Source: Meandrina meandrites
Taxonomy: Eukaryota > Cnidaria > Anthozoa > Scleractinia > Meandrinidae
Assembly (NCBI GenBank): GCA_963693305.1
Contig: OY855906.1
Span: 3,591,001-3,655,000, forward strand
Length of the DNA: 64,000 bases
Direction: 5' to 3'
This document shows positions 17,632 to 25,868 of this stretch, piece after piece. The notes below the pieces were generated by a model. That model was not told the DNA's origin. It did not search any database and saw only the letters and a list, made by a program, of their open reading frames with translations. A program made the position numbers and the translations under genes. The stretch's first letter is position 1; each line of letters begins with the position of its first letter.

Positions 17632-18219
17632 TGATAATCCGTAGGGGTAGCGAAGCGAGAATACAAGATAAGAGAACTTCCGCTCTTTCAGCTTTGAAAT
17701 CAGATTTTTGTACTGATCGTGGGAGAGTTCGCCGGCGTAATCTTCAAAGATTGCCTTCGTAGTTTTGGCTGAGGGAGTGTAAAATAAAACGATAGCCGCC
17801 ACGTTTTCACGGAAGGAAGGTGTTATGCTGGTTATCTTCTGGGTCAGCACCCAAACGCTGATTCCGATATGCCGAGCGGAAAAGCCAAGATTCACCAGCT
17901 GGCCTGTGCGCCCTTTTACATCTTTGGAGGCTGCGCAGTCATCTAGGATTATGAGCGTGTTGGTGCCCTCAAACAGCCAGCTCACGAATTTCAACCAACT
18001 TTCAACCTCGTGCTGCTTGCATATAATCACAATCATTCTTGGATCATTTTCACCAATTCGGTGGTAGGTCTTGTTGTGCGCGAATGTTGGGCAGATAAGC
18101 ACAATGTAGTCAAACTTGCCGCGGAAAGGGCCATAGATCTGGTCAACCACATATTTAGATTTGCCTGAATTTGTCGGCCCCACAATCAGAGCGTTAAAGG
18201 GTATCTTGCTCGGATCCAT
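17623..18219 (-). CDS. A32-like genome-packaging ATPase
   Basis: A FtsK/HerA-type ATPase expected to pump DNA into the capsid. Starting at the ATG 18217-18219 it has 198 residues; the apparent extension to 18228 uses a TTG that lies in hairpin repeat A and is rejected. Walker A GPTNSGKS is at residues 14-21 and Walker B LIILDD at 89-94, with the following VWVLTQK as the sensor region. Length and motif order match Polinton and poxvirus A32-type ATPases. It sits between the major capsid gene and the small-protein block, all on the minus strand. Confidence 0.95.
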   Translation of the reverse strand: MDPSKIPFNALIVGPTNSGKSKYVVDQIYGPFRGKFDYIVLICPTFAHNKTYHRIGENDPRMIVIICKQHEVESWLKFVSWLFEGTNTLIILDDCAASKDVKGRTGQLVNLGFSARHIGISVWVLTQKITSITPSFRENVAAIVLFYTPSAKTTKAIFEDYAGELSHDQYKNLISKLKERKFSYLVFSLRYPYGLSVG

Positions 18220-18222
18220 CTT

Positions 18223-18239
18223 CAGCAACTCAGTTGCTA
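18223..18239. repeat. Hairpin repeat A between MCP and ATPase
   Basis: Core AGCAACTCAGTTGCT fills almost the whole 22-bp gap between the stop of the major capsid gene (18242) and the ATPase ATG (18219). Confidence 0.85.
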
Positions 18240-18241
18240 TA

Positions 18242-19501
18242 TTAATACAGAACAGATTCTAATTGCCTTTTTAATATATTCATCTGCGCGTCGCTGATTA
18301 CGTAAATGTGGCATCTAACTTTGTCATTGCCAGAGCCGCTTGCATTCCTCTCAAGCTCCAGCTGTACTCCATCCTTTGTGTTTACAAGTCGCGTGCCGCT
18401 TCCGTGCATCGAGTGATCAGCCATGGAACGCAGATCGATCATAACCCCGAACTTGTTATCTGCATAAAACTTTGTTGCATTCATGTGCTGTGTTTTGTTT
18501 TCAGCTTTGAGAAAGAAGCGTTTGACCTCCTCCCAAATATCAATTCCTTCAAGTCCGTTGTTGTACAGCCTGTTGGGCGAGCCGTTCACTGTGACACTAA
18601 TTTTCGTTAGGTCTGGGTTAAAGTAATTTTCTGAATGCCTTCCACCAGCAACATAGGGCTCGATAAACAGTAGCAAAATGCCTTTGAGGGACCTTCTCTG
18701 AGGGTTAACTCTGAGAGTCAGACTTGTGTCTGTTGCTTTGGCAAAGGTAACCACTTCGTCACGCTGGATGTGGTCATACGCAAATTCTTTTCCATTTGTG
18801 TACTCGCTGAGGGCTTCATCTGCCAGTGTTTTGCTTCTTATCATCTCGTACTCCAGCTGGATGTTTTTCAGCTTGTATTCCAGTTTTGTTTTATCGGAGC
18901 CTCTGACAACCTGAGAGGCTGGCGCAAGTGTCAGTTCGAACACAAGATCGTTGTATAGAGCCTGCGGGTAAAAGGTCCCGTGGTCGTTCAAAATCTGGTG
19001 GTCAAGTCGTATCCTGTATTTTGATCCGTAAATCCCGTTCAGTTTGTTTTCCGAATCGACGCCTGTGGTCTGCTTGTCACCCGCGTTTGAGCGAATTTTG
19101 TTGAGGCCCATACTCTGGATTCCATCTTGAAACATGTTGTCGCGCTCCTCCTGCGATAGGAAGAGGTCCTCGAATATCTTGTAAATGTCGTAACCGACTG
19201 TGTCCTGCAGTATGGTGCCAGAGTACTTCACAACAAGTTTTTCAACTAGCGCCCGTCCAACATTGTCTACAAGAAAGTTGTTGGCATGGCCTCCGCTCAA
19301 ATCAATGTTAAAGCGCAGCGCAAGTGAGCCGGGAACAATGACCTCGTTTTCATTCAGCTTGGGAACCGAAACATAAAGCGTTTCCTCTGGTTTGGCTTCT
19401 GTGGGGTTGAAAGTTATTCGTTTTACCGCGCGCTCCGCTCTTAGCGCACCAAGAGTTTTTTCACTGCGTGTTGGCCGAAGGTTTTCCTGTACACCGTCCA
19501 T
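18242..19501 (-). CDS. MCP: Polinton major capsid protein (double jelly roll)
   Basis: 419 residues, with the ATG at 19499-19501. The pattern matches the Polinton/adintovirus hexon family as I know it: an N-terminal strand block KRITFNPTEAKPEETLYV, then VPGSLALRFNIDLSG, a FEDLFLSQEERDNM helix, a YRIRLDHQIL..HGTFYPQALYND segment, LVFELTLAP, and a second jelly roll with IYVISDAQM near the end. The family builds pseudo-hexagonal trimeric capsomers. No frameshift or gap is visible, so this gene appears intact. Its promoter faces that of the plus-strand coiled-coil gene across a 116-bp gap with two B-type repeats. Confidence 0.92.
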   Translation of the reverse strand: MDGVQENLRPTRSEKTLGALRAERAVKRITFNPTEAKPEETLYVSVPKLNENEVIVPGSLALRFNIDLSGGHANNFLVDNVGRALVEKLVVKYSGTILQDTVGYDIYKIFEDLFLSQEERDNMFQDGIQSMGLNKIRSNAGDKQTTGVDSENKLNGIYGSKYRIRLDHQILNDHGTFYPQALYNDLVFELTLAPASQVVRGSDKTKLEYKLKNIQLEYEMIRSKTLADEALSEYTNGKEFAYDHIQRDEVVTFAKATDTSLTLRVNPQRRSLKGILLLFIEPYVAGGRHSENYFNPDLTKISVTVNGSPNRLYNNGLEGIDIWEEVKRFFLKAENKTQHMNATKFYADNKFGVMIDLRSMADHSMHGSGTRLVNTKDGVQLELERNASGSGNDKVRCHIYVISDAQMNILKRQLESVLY

Positions 19502-19617
19502 TATTGTAAAGAATATAAAATATTCAATTAAAAAATTTCAATTGTAAATATAAAATAACTCCATCAACTTTGTTAAATAGAAACATAGTTTCTGCTTTTC
19601 AACTTTGTTGATAATCG
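19502..19617. promoter_or_regulatory. Divergent intergenic region with B-type repeats
   Basis: Separates the MCP start (minus) from the plus-strand gene at 19618. It contains a half B repeat (ATCAACTTTGTT, 19563-19574) and a B repeat TCAACTTTGTTGATA at 19599-19613, 4 bp before the ATG, plus AT-rich TATA-like runs. Likely a bidirectional promoter. Confidence 0.6.
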
Positions 19618-20994
19618 ATGGCAGGAGTTGGCGAATTTGCTATAGACCAACCAGAAGTTGACAAGGATCTTGACAATAAAAATGATGATGATCAATATGA
19701 TTTTAATGCTGATACTGAGATAGACACAAGTCAGCCGCTATTTCCTCCTGAAGCAGAATCCACACGCTATGGTGAACAAATTGAATTGCACGAACTGAGC
19801 AGACTTCCAGAAACATCATTTGATGAAGATATACCTTTGTTGAGTGGCTTTATTCATCAAGATGAAAAACCAGCACTTCTTGAAAGAGCAAGAGATTTTA
19901 TTAAAAGGAAGTTTCCAAGAGTTGACTTCGGGAAATTAGGCCCAATCGGTTTCAGCAAAAAGCCTGGCAAGGACACTACAATCGTTTCATTTGGAACAAG
20001 GGGTGGCGAGACTGAAATTTTCAGACAAGATGGGAAAGGTCTTCTCCAAAAATTTAAAGACAAGTTCAAAACATCACTTGGTCCAGAAGCTGAATCTCTG
20101 ATTGCTCAAGACAATGATGAAATAAGAGAAAACCGGCAGAGATTAAGAGAAGCTGAAAAAGAACTCAGAGATGCAGAAAAACTCGCCTCTGAAAGAGAAA
20201 AAGCCGCCCAAGAAGTGCAAGATCTTAGAATAAGAATTGAGCGAACTCAAGCCAGTATTGAACAACTGGGGTCAAACGTTGAAAGTGAATCAGAACTGCG
20301 GAGACTGCAGCAACTGAAAAAAAATCTTCAAAATGATTTTGAAAACGCAAAAACAGAGGTGGCGGCTCTTGAGAAAAAAGCTAAAACCAAAGCCAAAGAA
20401 CAAACCAGGGTCAACCAACTTAGAGCAAGCCTAGCCGCTAAAGAGAGAGAAAGAAACACAATGGAAGCGAGGCTCAACGACAAAAGAACGTTAGATGAGC
20501 TGAAAGAGCAAGAATCAGAACTACAGCGCCAAAATGAGGAAGATCAGGCAGTTATCGACGATGAAAACACATCACCTTCTGATAAACAAGCTGCCGAAGG
20601 AAGAGTAGCGGAAAGACAAGAGGAGCTTGCTCGTTTGCAAACGCAGATTGATGAAAGAGAAAGAGCGCTTCCACTTCGTGAGAGGGTAAAGGAGATATTC
20701 AAAAAATATGGTGTGACCGTTACGGCTATCGTTCTTGCTGCCGGGGTCACAATTGGTGCTGTCATTGGGGTTATTACAAACGCTTTGAGAGCCACCGGTA
20801 AAGCGTTGGGAAAAGGTCTAAAAGATATTGGCTCAAAGATTGCATCAGCTCTGCCAGGTCTTATTGGATCAATTGTGAGCTTTCTTTTCAAAGCCGCCGG
20901 TCAAGCTATCGGTTTTCTTGCTGAGCACACCTGGCTGATTATTTTGGCTGTGGTTGCCTTTCTTGTTGAAAAATACATAAAGAAGCGGCGTTAA
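19618..20994 (+). CDS. Long coiled-coil protein with hydrophobic C-terminus
   Basis: 458 residues. The first ~100 residues are acidic and disordered. Residues ~160-350 form a long charged coiled coil (repeated K/E/R/Q heptads, e.g. LREAEKELRDAEKLASERE). The last ~100 residues contain at least three hydrophobic or amphipathic stretches (VTAIVLAAGVTIGAVIGVI, LPGLIGSIVSFLF, WLIILAVVAFLV) and end in KKRR. The arrangement resembles a membrane-acting or tail-like virion protein, but I know no exact family. Its 3' end overlaps the stop of the convergent gene at 20991 by 4 bp. Confidence 0.8.
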   Translation: MAGVGEFAIDQPEVDKDLDNKNDDDQYDFNADTEIDTSQPLFPPEAESTRYGEQIELHELSRLPETSFDEDIPLLSGFIHQDEKPALLERARDFIKRKFPRVDFGKLGPIGFSKKPGKDTTIVSFGTRGGETEIFRQDGKGLLQKFKDKFKTSLGPEAESLIAQDNDEIRENRQRLREAEKELRDAEKLASEREKAAQEVQDLRIRIERTQASIEQLGSNVESESELRRLQQLKKNLQNDFENAKTEVAALEKKAKTKAKEQTRVNQLRASLAAKERERNTMEARLNDKRTLDELKEQESELQRQNEEDQAVIDDENTSPSDKQAAEGRVAERQEELARLQTQIDERERALPLRERVKEIFKKYGVTVTAIVLAAGVTIGAVIGVITNALRATGKALGKGLKDIGSKIASALPGLIGSIVSFLFKAAGQAIGFLAEHTWLIILAVVAFLVEKYIKKRR

Positions 20995-22754
20995 CGCATA
21001 AAAGCGTAAATCAAAGCCGCAACACCTACCGCGACAATAGCAATAGCTGCTTTGTTATTTTCGTGTGTTTCAGTGCCACCTACATCTTTTACTGGCTCAT
21101 CAGGCTGAGGTGTTTGTTCTTCAGTCTCGGGCCTATTTTTTTCAGGCTGCGTTGCTTGCTTATGTATTGGGTTTGAGGGGTGGCTGTTTGGTGGGTTTAT
21201 CTTTGTCGGCCCTCCTGCCATCAGCTTTAGCCCTGATTTTTTTGTGCTCTTATTTACTTCGTCGTTAACCCCTAGCTTCATGCCTGGTATAGCTTGTTTT
21301 AGCTGGTTGTTGTAACCAATAACACTTCCCGTATTTATTACCATCCGCGCAGGCATCAGCCAGGCCCCCGGACACACAGCAAGGTTAAGCCTCACCTTAG
21401 CCTCATCTACAGCAAGTTGATACCTTTGAACTGACTTTGCCAGATCCGGTTGCCGTATTGCGTCTTCCACTAAAACTAAAAACTCACTTTGCGCTTCTTT
21501 TGCCCGCCCCCCGGTTCCCAAAATGCTACTTCTCACATTTACCTGTGAACCCAAAACACAGTAAACGAACGCCTCTATCGACTGGTTTATTCTCGACAAA
21601 CCTGCCTGGGTTAGACCTTCTGCTACATTTGGGCAAAACCAATCAGCCTGAGCGTACGCTGAATCACCCGGTTCGATGTAGTAAATCAGGTTACCTTTTG
21701 AGCCTGTGCCACCTTCATCTGAGAACTTTTTTGATCCCCCGGGGTAAACGTCTCCCGCTTCTTTTGCCGGGCCAATGTTGGATACATATATGTAAACACT
21801 TCCCAGGCCGTGGTTTGCGCCTCTTGTAAAACGAAAATCGCTTGACGGGTCGACTCCGAACTCATTGCATATTCTTTTGTATGAAGCCACGTCGTATTTG
21901 TTGTTAATCTGGTTAAAAGTTGGGTCGCCTGGCAAAGCGCTTATGCTTTGTATTCCCCCCATCTGAAACAATATTCGCCTGACAGTAAAATATATATGGA
22001 ACTTGTAAAAAGCTCGCACATTCTCTGGCATAGCATAGTTGTTATCGAAAATTTCGCGACTTATACCACAGCCCGTTGTCGCACACCAGACAGCAAAATT
22101 CAGCTGCTGTGGCCAATATCTCATATTTGGGCCGGCTAGCCATGTTTTTGACTCTTTCCCTGAATGGTGGGTGAGTTTGGTTTTTTGAAATACCTCTCTG
22201 AACTTTGTTGTGAAATACTGGTCCGGTGTTACGTAAATATTCAGTTGGTTATTAAATATTTTTTTCAAACTCGGGGCGGCATCGTGAAAGCCAACAGCAG
22301 GGATGGGCAAAGAGTCACCTTTTAAACCACTTGGTGTAAGCTGTTGCGGGAACCCTTCTGATGATTGGCTAACACCCAACGCACTTTTCATTTCCGGGCT
22401 CCAATATTTGCTGTCTGAACCAAAAACGTTTATCAAATGGCCTGGCCCTGCTTTGAAATAAATTTCTGAGGTTGCTGTGTGGTCTTTGGTGAAATCGGTC
22501 TATGGCTCAAACTTTGATTTATCAGCATTCGGGTATTTTGCATTAAAAGTTTTCCATGCCTTTTGTTCTGCTACTTTGGCAATGCTGTTAGCTTCTGGTG
22601 TCTGAATCCATTTTAGAAGTGCAGATGCGCTGCTGTGCTGTGAAGGCTGAGGGGCCTTGTCTTTTGCTGTATCAGCTTTCGCTGCACTTTTGGTTCTTTG
22701 CTGCCTCGAATAAGCATCCAACCATCCTCCACCACCGGTCCATTCATTATCCAT
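20991..22754 (-). pseudogene. Large structural-like Polinton gene cut by an in-frame TAG
   Basis: Two open stretches, 22500-22754 (84 residues from the ATG at 22754, then TAG 22500-22502) and 20991-22499, are in the same frame with nothing but the one TAG between them. The downstream stretch has no ATG near its beginning (its apparent start is a TTG), so the pair is best read as one gene of about 587 codons with a nonsense mutation or a read-through codon. Features: a Gly/Ser/Ala-rich N-terminus, a conserved-looking PQQLNFAVWCATTGCGIS block, a long middle domain, a Pro/Glu-rich hinge and a C-terminal membrane anchor (AAIAIVAVGVAALIYAFMR). It has the profile of a virion or membrane-anchored surface protein; its function is not established. 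The downstream product could also start internally at an ATG about 15 codons in. Confidence 0.75.
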
Positions 22755-22788
22755 TATTTAAACAAAATATTTTTCTCTAATTATAAAA

Positions 22789-23460
22789 ATGGTTATTCTT
22801 ACTGTTGTTACAAAAGAAAATCCACATACGGTCTATTTTGAACCCCAGCCTATTCAAAAACCAAGCTATATCCGGCTATTAAGTTGTTCTCTTTACAATT
22901 CGTGGTTTAACTTAAAGGAAGAGGGGGCAATTACTTTGTTTGATAATGTCGATAAGCCTTTCGAAGTTACTTTTTTGCCGGGCCATTATACACTCGATGC
23001 TTTGGCGATTGAAATCAGAAACAGTTTAAACAAACATAGGGTCCCATTGCAAACAGATGTTAATACTATCGTTGGCCAGCTTGTAATCACAAATCCACAT
23101 CAAAAAAAGATTGTTTTTGATTCCTACTTAGGTAATTTACTTAATTTAAAATCTTTTACATTGGGATTAAAAACGTTCATAAAAAAGCTGAATTCCGCAA
23201 CGACCTATTACATTCATTGCGACCTACTTGACAAAGAACAGAATCTGTTAAATGGAAAACCGTCTACTGTTTTGCAAACTTTTGACATAACAGGAAAACC
23301 TTTTGAAAAAGTTTTTTATCAAAGCAGCCCACAACATGTCTTACGCGATGTTTCTGCTGATAAGCATATCTCAAATATGACAATTTCTGTCAGGGACCAA
23401 AATAATAATCTATTTGACTTTAACGGCTTGCCTCTTCAGTTTCAAATTGAAATTAATTAA
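22789..23460 (+). CDS. mCP: Polinton minor capsid protein (penton-like single jelly roll)
   Basis: 223 residues. The hallmark N-terminal segment YIRLLSCSLYNSWFNLK, the PGHYTLDALA stretch, the HCDLLDKEQNLLNGKPSTVL block and the C-terminal FNGLPLQFQIEIN are what I know from Polinton/adintovirus penton-like proteins, which occupy capsid vertices. The frame is intact. It is followed after 28 bp by another plus-strand gene and is probably co-transcribed with it. Confidence 0.9.
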   Translation: MVILTVVTKENPHTVYFEPQPIQKPSYIRLLSCSLYNSWFNLKEEGAITLFDNVDKPFEVTFLPGHYTLDALAIEIRNSLNKHRVPLQTDVNTIVGQLVITNPHQKKIVFDSYLGNLLNLKSFTLGLKTFIKKLNSATTYYIHCDLLDKEQNLLNGKPSTVLQTFDITGKPFEKVFYQSSPQHVLRDVSADKHISNMTISVRDQNNNLFDFNGLPLQFQIEIN

Positions 23461-23488
23461 ACAAGAAAATAATTTTGTTAATATAACC

Positions 23489-24157
23489 ATGGCATCCAAC
23501 GTATTACCATCTGCTCCAGAGTATCGAGAAACAGAAACACAGACTACACTTTATCCAGCTCTACCAACTCAACCAGATAACAATTTTCGTATGCGGAAAG
23601 CCAATGAAGTTTTAAAAGATTTAAGTGACGAAGTTTCACATTATAGGCTTGTTGCCAAAAAATATAAAAGAACTAAAACCATTATCAACTATGCTAGCTT
23701 TTCTTCTGGCGGTATTAGTGGTTTTCTATCCGCAGGTGGAGTAGCAGCTGCTTTTACAGGCATTGGAATTCCTGTGGCAATACCAATTGGCTGTGTTGCC
23801 TCTTTATTTGGGCTAACAGCTGCTGGGCTAACCGGTTTTTACAAAAAGCTTGAGCCCAAACTTATCAAACACTGCAAAATAATGACACTGGCTATGTCAA
23901 AATGCGATACTGTCGACCGCATACTGTCAAAATCACTCATTGACGGTAAAATCAGCGATTCTGAGTTTAAAAGCATTCTTGATGAAAAAAAGAGCTATCT
24001 AATTCAGAAGGAGATTCTTCGGGAAGGAACACTTCCCAAGGAAAAAAATAAACAAAGCAGCCCTGACATAGAAAAAATACGACAAGAGGCCATGCACGAA
24101 GAAAGAATTAGGCTTCAAAAAAAGTTTCTGGGCAGCGCGGTAGACGTTTCGAAATAA
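23489..24157 (+). CDS. Polinton-associated membrane protein, two hydrophobic segments
   Basis: 222 residues. I start at the ATG 23489-23491 (context ATAACCATGG), because a longer frame from 23414 needs a TTG and overlaps the minor capsid gene. A Pro/Thr-rich N-terminus is followed by a basic helical stretch (SHYRLVAKKYKRTKTIINY), then a Gly/Ala-rich hydrophobic hairpin (FLSAGGVAAAFTGIGIPVAI, then CVASLFGLTAAGLTGFY) and a charged helical tail. I recall similar proteins in cnidarian Polintons but know no function; pore-like or virion-membrane roles are speculative. Confidence 0.8.
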   Translation: MASNVLPSAPEYRETETQTTLYPALPTQPDNNFRMRKANEVLKDLSDEVSHYRLVAKKYKRTKTIINYASFSSGGISGFLSAGGVAAAFTGIGIPVAIPIGCVASLFGLTAAGLTGFYKKLEPKLIKHCKIMTLAMSKCDTVDRILSKSLIDGKISDSEFKSILDEKKSYLIQKEILREGTLPKEKNKQSSPDIEKIRQEAMHEERIRLQKKFLGSAVDVSK

Positions 24158-24249
24158 GATATCAGTCTAAGCGCACACTCTTTCACTTTATTAAAGAATG
24201 ATTTCTGTTCAAGCACAAATTTGAATTAACTTTTTTGGGAAAAAACGAG

Positions 24250-24390
24250 ATTTTCTCTAAGTGTTACAAAAAATTTCTCTAAGTCTTTTTCTCTAAGTCT
24301 TTAAAAAAATTTCTCTAAGTCTTTTCTCTAAGTCTTTGAAAAAATTTCTCTAAGTCTTTCAAAAAATTTTTTCTAAGTCTTTCAAAAATA
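24250..24390. repeat. Tandem repeats of TTTCTCTAAGTCTTT
   Basis: About six degenerate copies of TTTCTCTAAGTCTTT, spaced by A-runs, follow the plus-strand gene pair. One strand is pyrimidine-rich. Possible roles include transcription end or replication; none is shown. Confidence 0.75.
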
Positions 24391-24417
24391 TATGAATGCG
24401 TTACAAGAGCGTTACCT

Positions 24418-24475
24418 TCACACGTGACGTTGTGTGACTCTGTTGCGTTACAGTCACGCGTGACGTTGCGTGACA
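24418..24475. repeat. CACGYGTGAC palindromes
   Basis: CACACGTGACGTTGTGTGAC and GTCACGCGTGACGTTGCGTGAC-type repeats lie next to each other. They are CpG-containing perfect or near-perfect palindromes, possible protein-binding sites (E-box-like CACGTG). Confidence 0.6.
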
Positions 24476-25456
24476 GGTCAAACAAAAAAGCAAAACCCTG
24501 GTCGGGGGGTGCCCGTTGGCTGTTCTTTGCCTAGCCCCGGCTAGGTCTTTTCCCCGCCGCTGACAAGGCGGCTGCTCCCCCCATTTTACCTGTGGGTACG
24601 AGGTTTCAAATCCCGAGGGATCTCTGAGCAGCCCCACGTTATCAGTAGGGCCGGAGCGAGTAGGGCCGGAGCGGGCTCACCCAAGGGGCATCTCCCACTG
24701 AAAGGAGTTTCCCTATACTCCGTAACTCACCATCTGCACAAGCCATTATAACAAGATTCAGTGGGGGCCAACCACACCTCTCTTGGCTTCACCAGAATTT
24801 GTGAACTGACTAGTCTATGGGCAAAATTTCTATTTATTTGTTTCAGTTTAAAATTTCTGACCCTTGTGGTGCCACTTTCTCTGTTCTTCACCTAAATGAG
24901 ACCGTACGCATGCGCTTTTAAAGACTTGATAAAGACTTGGTAAAGTTTGTAAATAAAATATAGCCAAGAGGCCAAAATGGTTGTCCTTTTCCACGCGATT
25001 TGCTTTATTTTAACCGAACTTTCTACTCCCGTTTGGCAGAACGAAGTCAGACAGATAACATATCAAGTAGTGGAGGCTATGCGAGAGGCCGAAAAAAAAT
25101 AAACAGGTTCTATCGAGTCCGTGTTCTAGAAAGATCGCTCGATAGTTCGACAAAAGTTTTGTGATCAAATCCTGTTATTTCTCGATTTCTTCTCGTCGCT
25201 TCACTTCGCCAGCTTCTGTGGGGGCACAAAAACTTACAGCGCGTTAACTGAGCGTATTTTTTCGTAATATCTATTCTGTTTCGTCTTTTTTCGGCCCAAA
25301 CACTAAATCGTGAAGCGACCGCCATTTTGTGTTGCTCTGCTCGTCCAAGGGGCCTGGGAAATAAAAATATTGGCTTCCGGTCTTTCTGAGAAAAATGTCA
25401 CGCAACTCACATATTTCGAAACAAAAATATTGCAACCAAACGAAGGTATCGGCCGC

Positions 25457-25849
25457 TCAGTAAAATTCCCTTATGATTTCTCGCATTGGGTCTAAACCTT
25501 TTACCTTACAATGGATCCATTTATGTTCTAATTCATCTTCGCATATCTCAACACAGCGTCTAAAGCAGTTGTATTCGAGCATGTCTGAGAAAACATAATG
25601 ATTTATATTGCTTTTTCGCATGCATGGTACACAAATACCATCAACTCCGCAATCTAAATGATCTAAACAATACATCGCTTTTACAAAACTTTCCCTCCTT
25701 TCACAAAATGGGGTTTTTTCTAACTCTTTGTGTACTTCAGCCCAGCCAAGCATTTTACGCTGCCAGAGTCTTATTATAATATACTCCGTACAGATTTTTT
25801 CCCGAAGTTCAGCCGGAAGTGCTTGTATTAGTTCAAGTGTGCCTGCCAT
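25457..25849 (-). CDS. Cysteine-rich F-box-like protein at the right terminus
   Basis: 130 residues, with the ATG at 25847-25849 about 20 bp inside the right terminal repeat. The N-terminus (TLELIQALPAELREKI) resembles an F-box helix start. A cysteine cluster (CLDHLDCGVDGICVPCMRK) and further Cys/His (CFRRCVEICEDELEHKW) suggest a small zinc-binding module. It lies alone, transcribed inward from the terminus in mirror position to polB. Many viruses use F-box-like proteins to redirect host ubiquitin ligases; applying that here is inference, and SKP1 binding is untested. Confidence 0.75.
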   Translation of the reverse strand: MAGTLELIQALPAELREKICTEYIIIRLWQRKMLGWAEVHKELEKTPFCERRESFVKAMYCLDHLDCGVDGICVPCMRKSNINHYVFSDMLEYNCFRRCVEICEDELEHKWIHCKVKGLDPMREIIREFY

Positions 25850-25868
25850 CTCGCCGTATATACAACTG

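Larger units (their letters stand above)
24158..25456. other. Non-coding right part of the Polinton
   Basis: About 1.3 kb without a convincing gene. It contains tandem TTTCTCTAAGTCTTT repeats (24250-24390), palindromes built on CACGCGTGAC and CACACGTGAC (24418-24475), a GC-rich patch with a 16-bp direct repeat AGTAGGGCCGGAGCG (24645-24674), and a 71-codon minus-strand frame at 25110-25325 (MAVASRFSVWAEKRRNRID..) which I cannot assign. The GC-rich patch includes GGTTTCAAATCCC, which resembles a Pol III B box, but no tRNA fold was found. Confidence 0.6.

Noticed and set aside
18220..18228. Extended start of the packaging ATPase at 18228
   Set aside because: The first codon would be TTG inside hairpin repeat A. 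The ATG at 18217-18219 gives the normal N-terminus close to the Walker A motif.
23414..23488. Longer N-terminus of the membrane protein starting at 23414
   Set aside because: It needs a TTG start and overlaps the minor capsid frame. The ATG at 23489 has good context.
24250..24390. A CRISPR-like array
   Set aside because: Units are short, degenerate and directly adjoining, without unique spacers, in a eukaryotic mobile element.
24500..24660. A structured RNA gene (tRNA, 5S or U-snRNA) in the GC-rich part of the Polinton
   Set aside because: GGTTTCAAATCCC resembles a B box, but I could not find a matching A box or fold, nor conserved snRNA elements.
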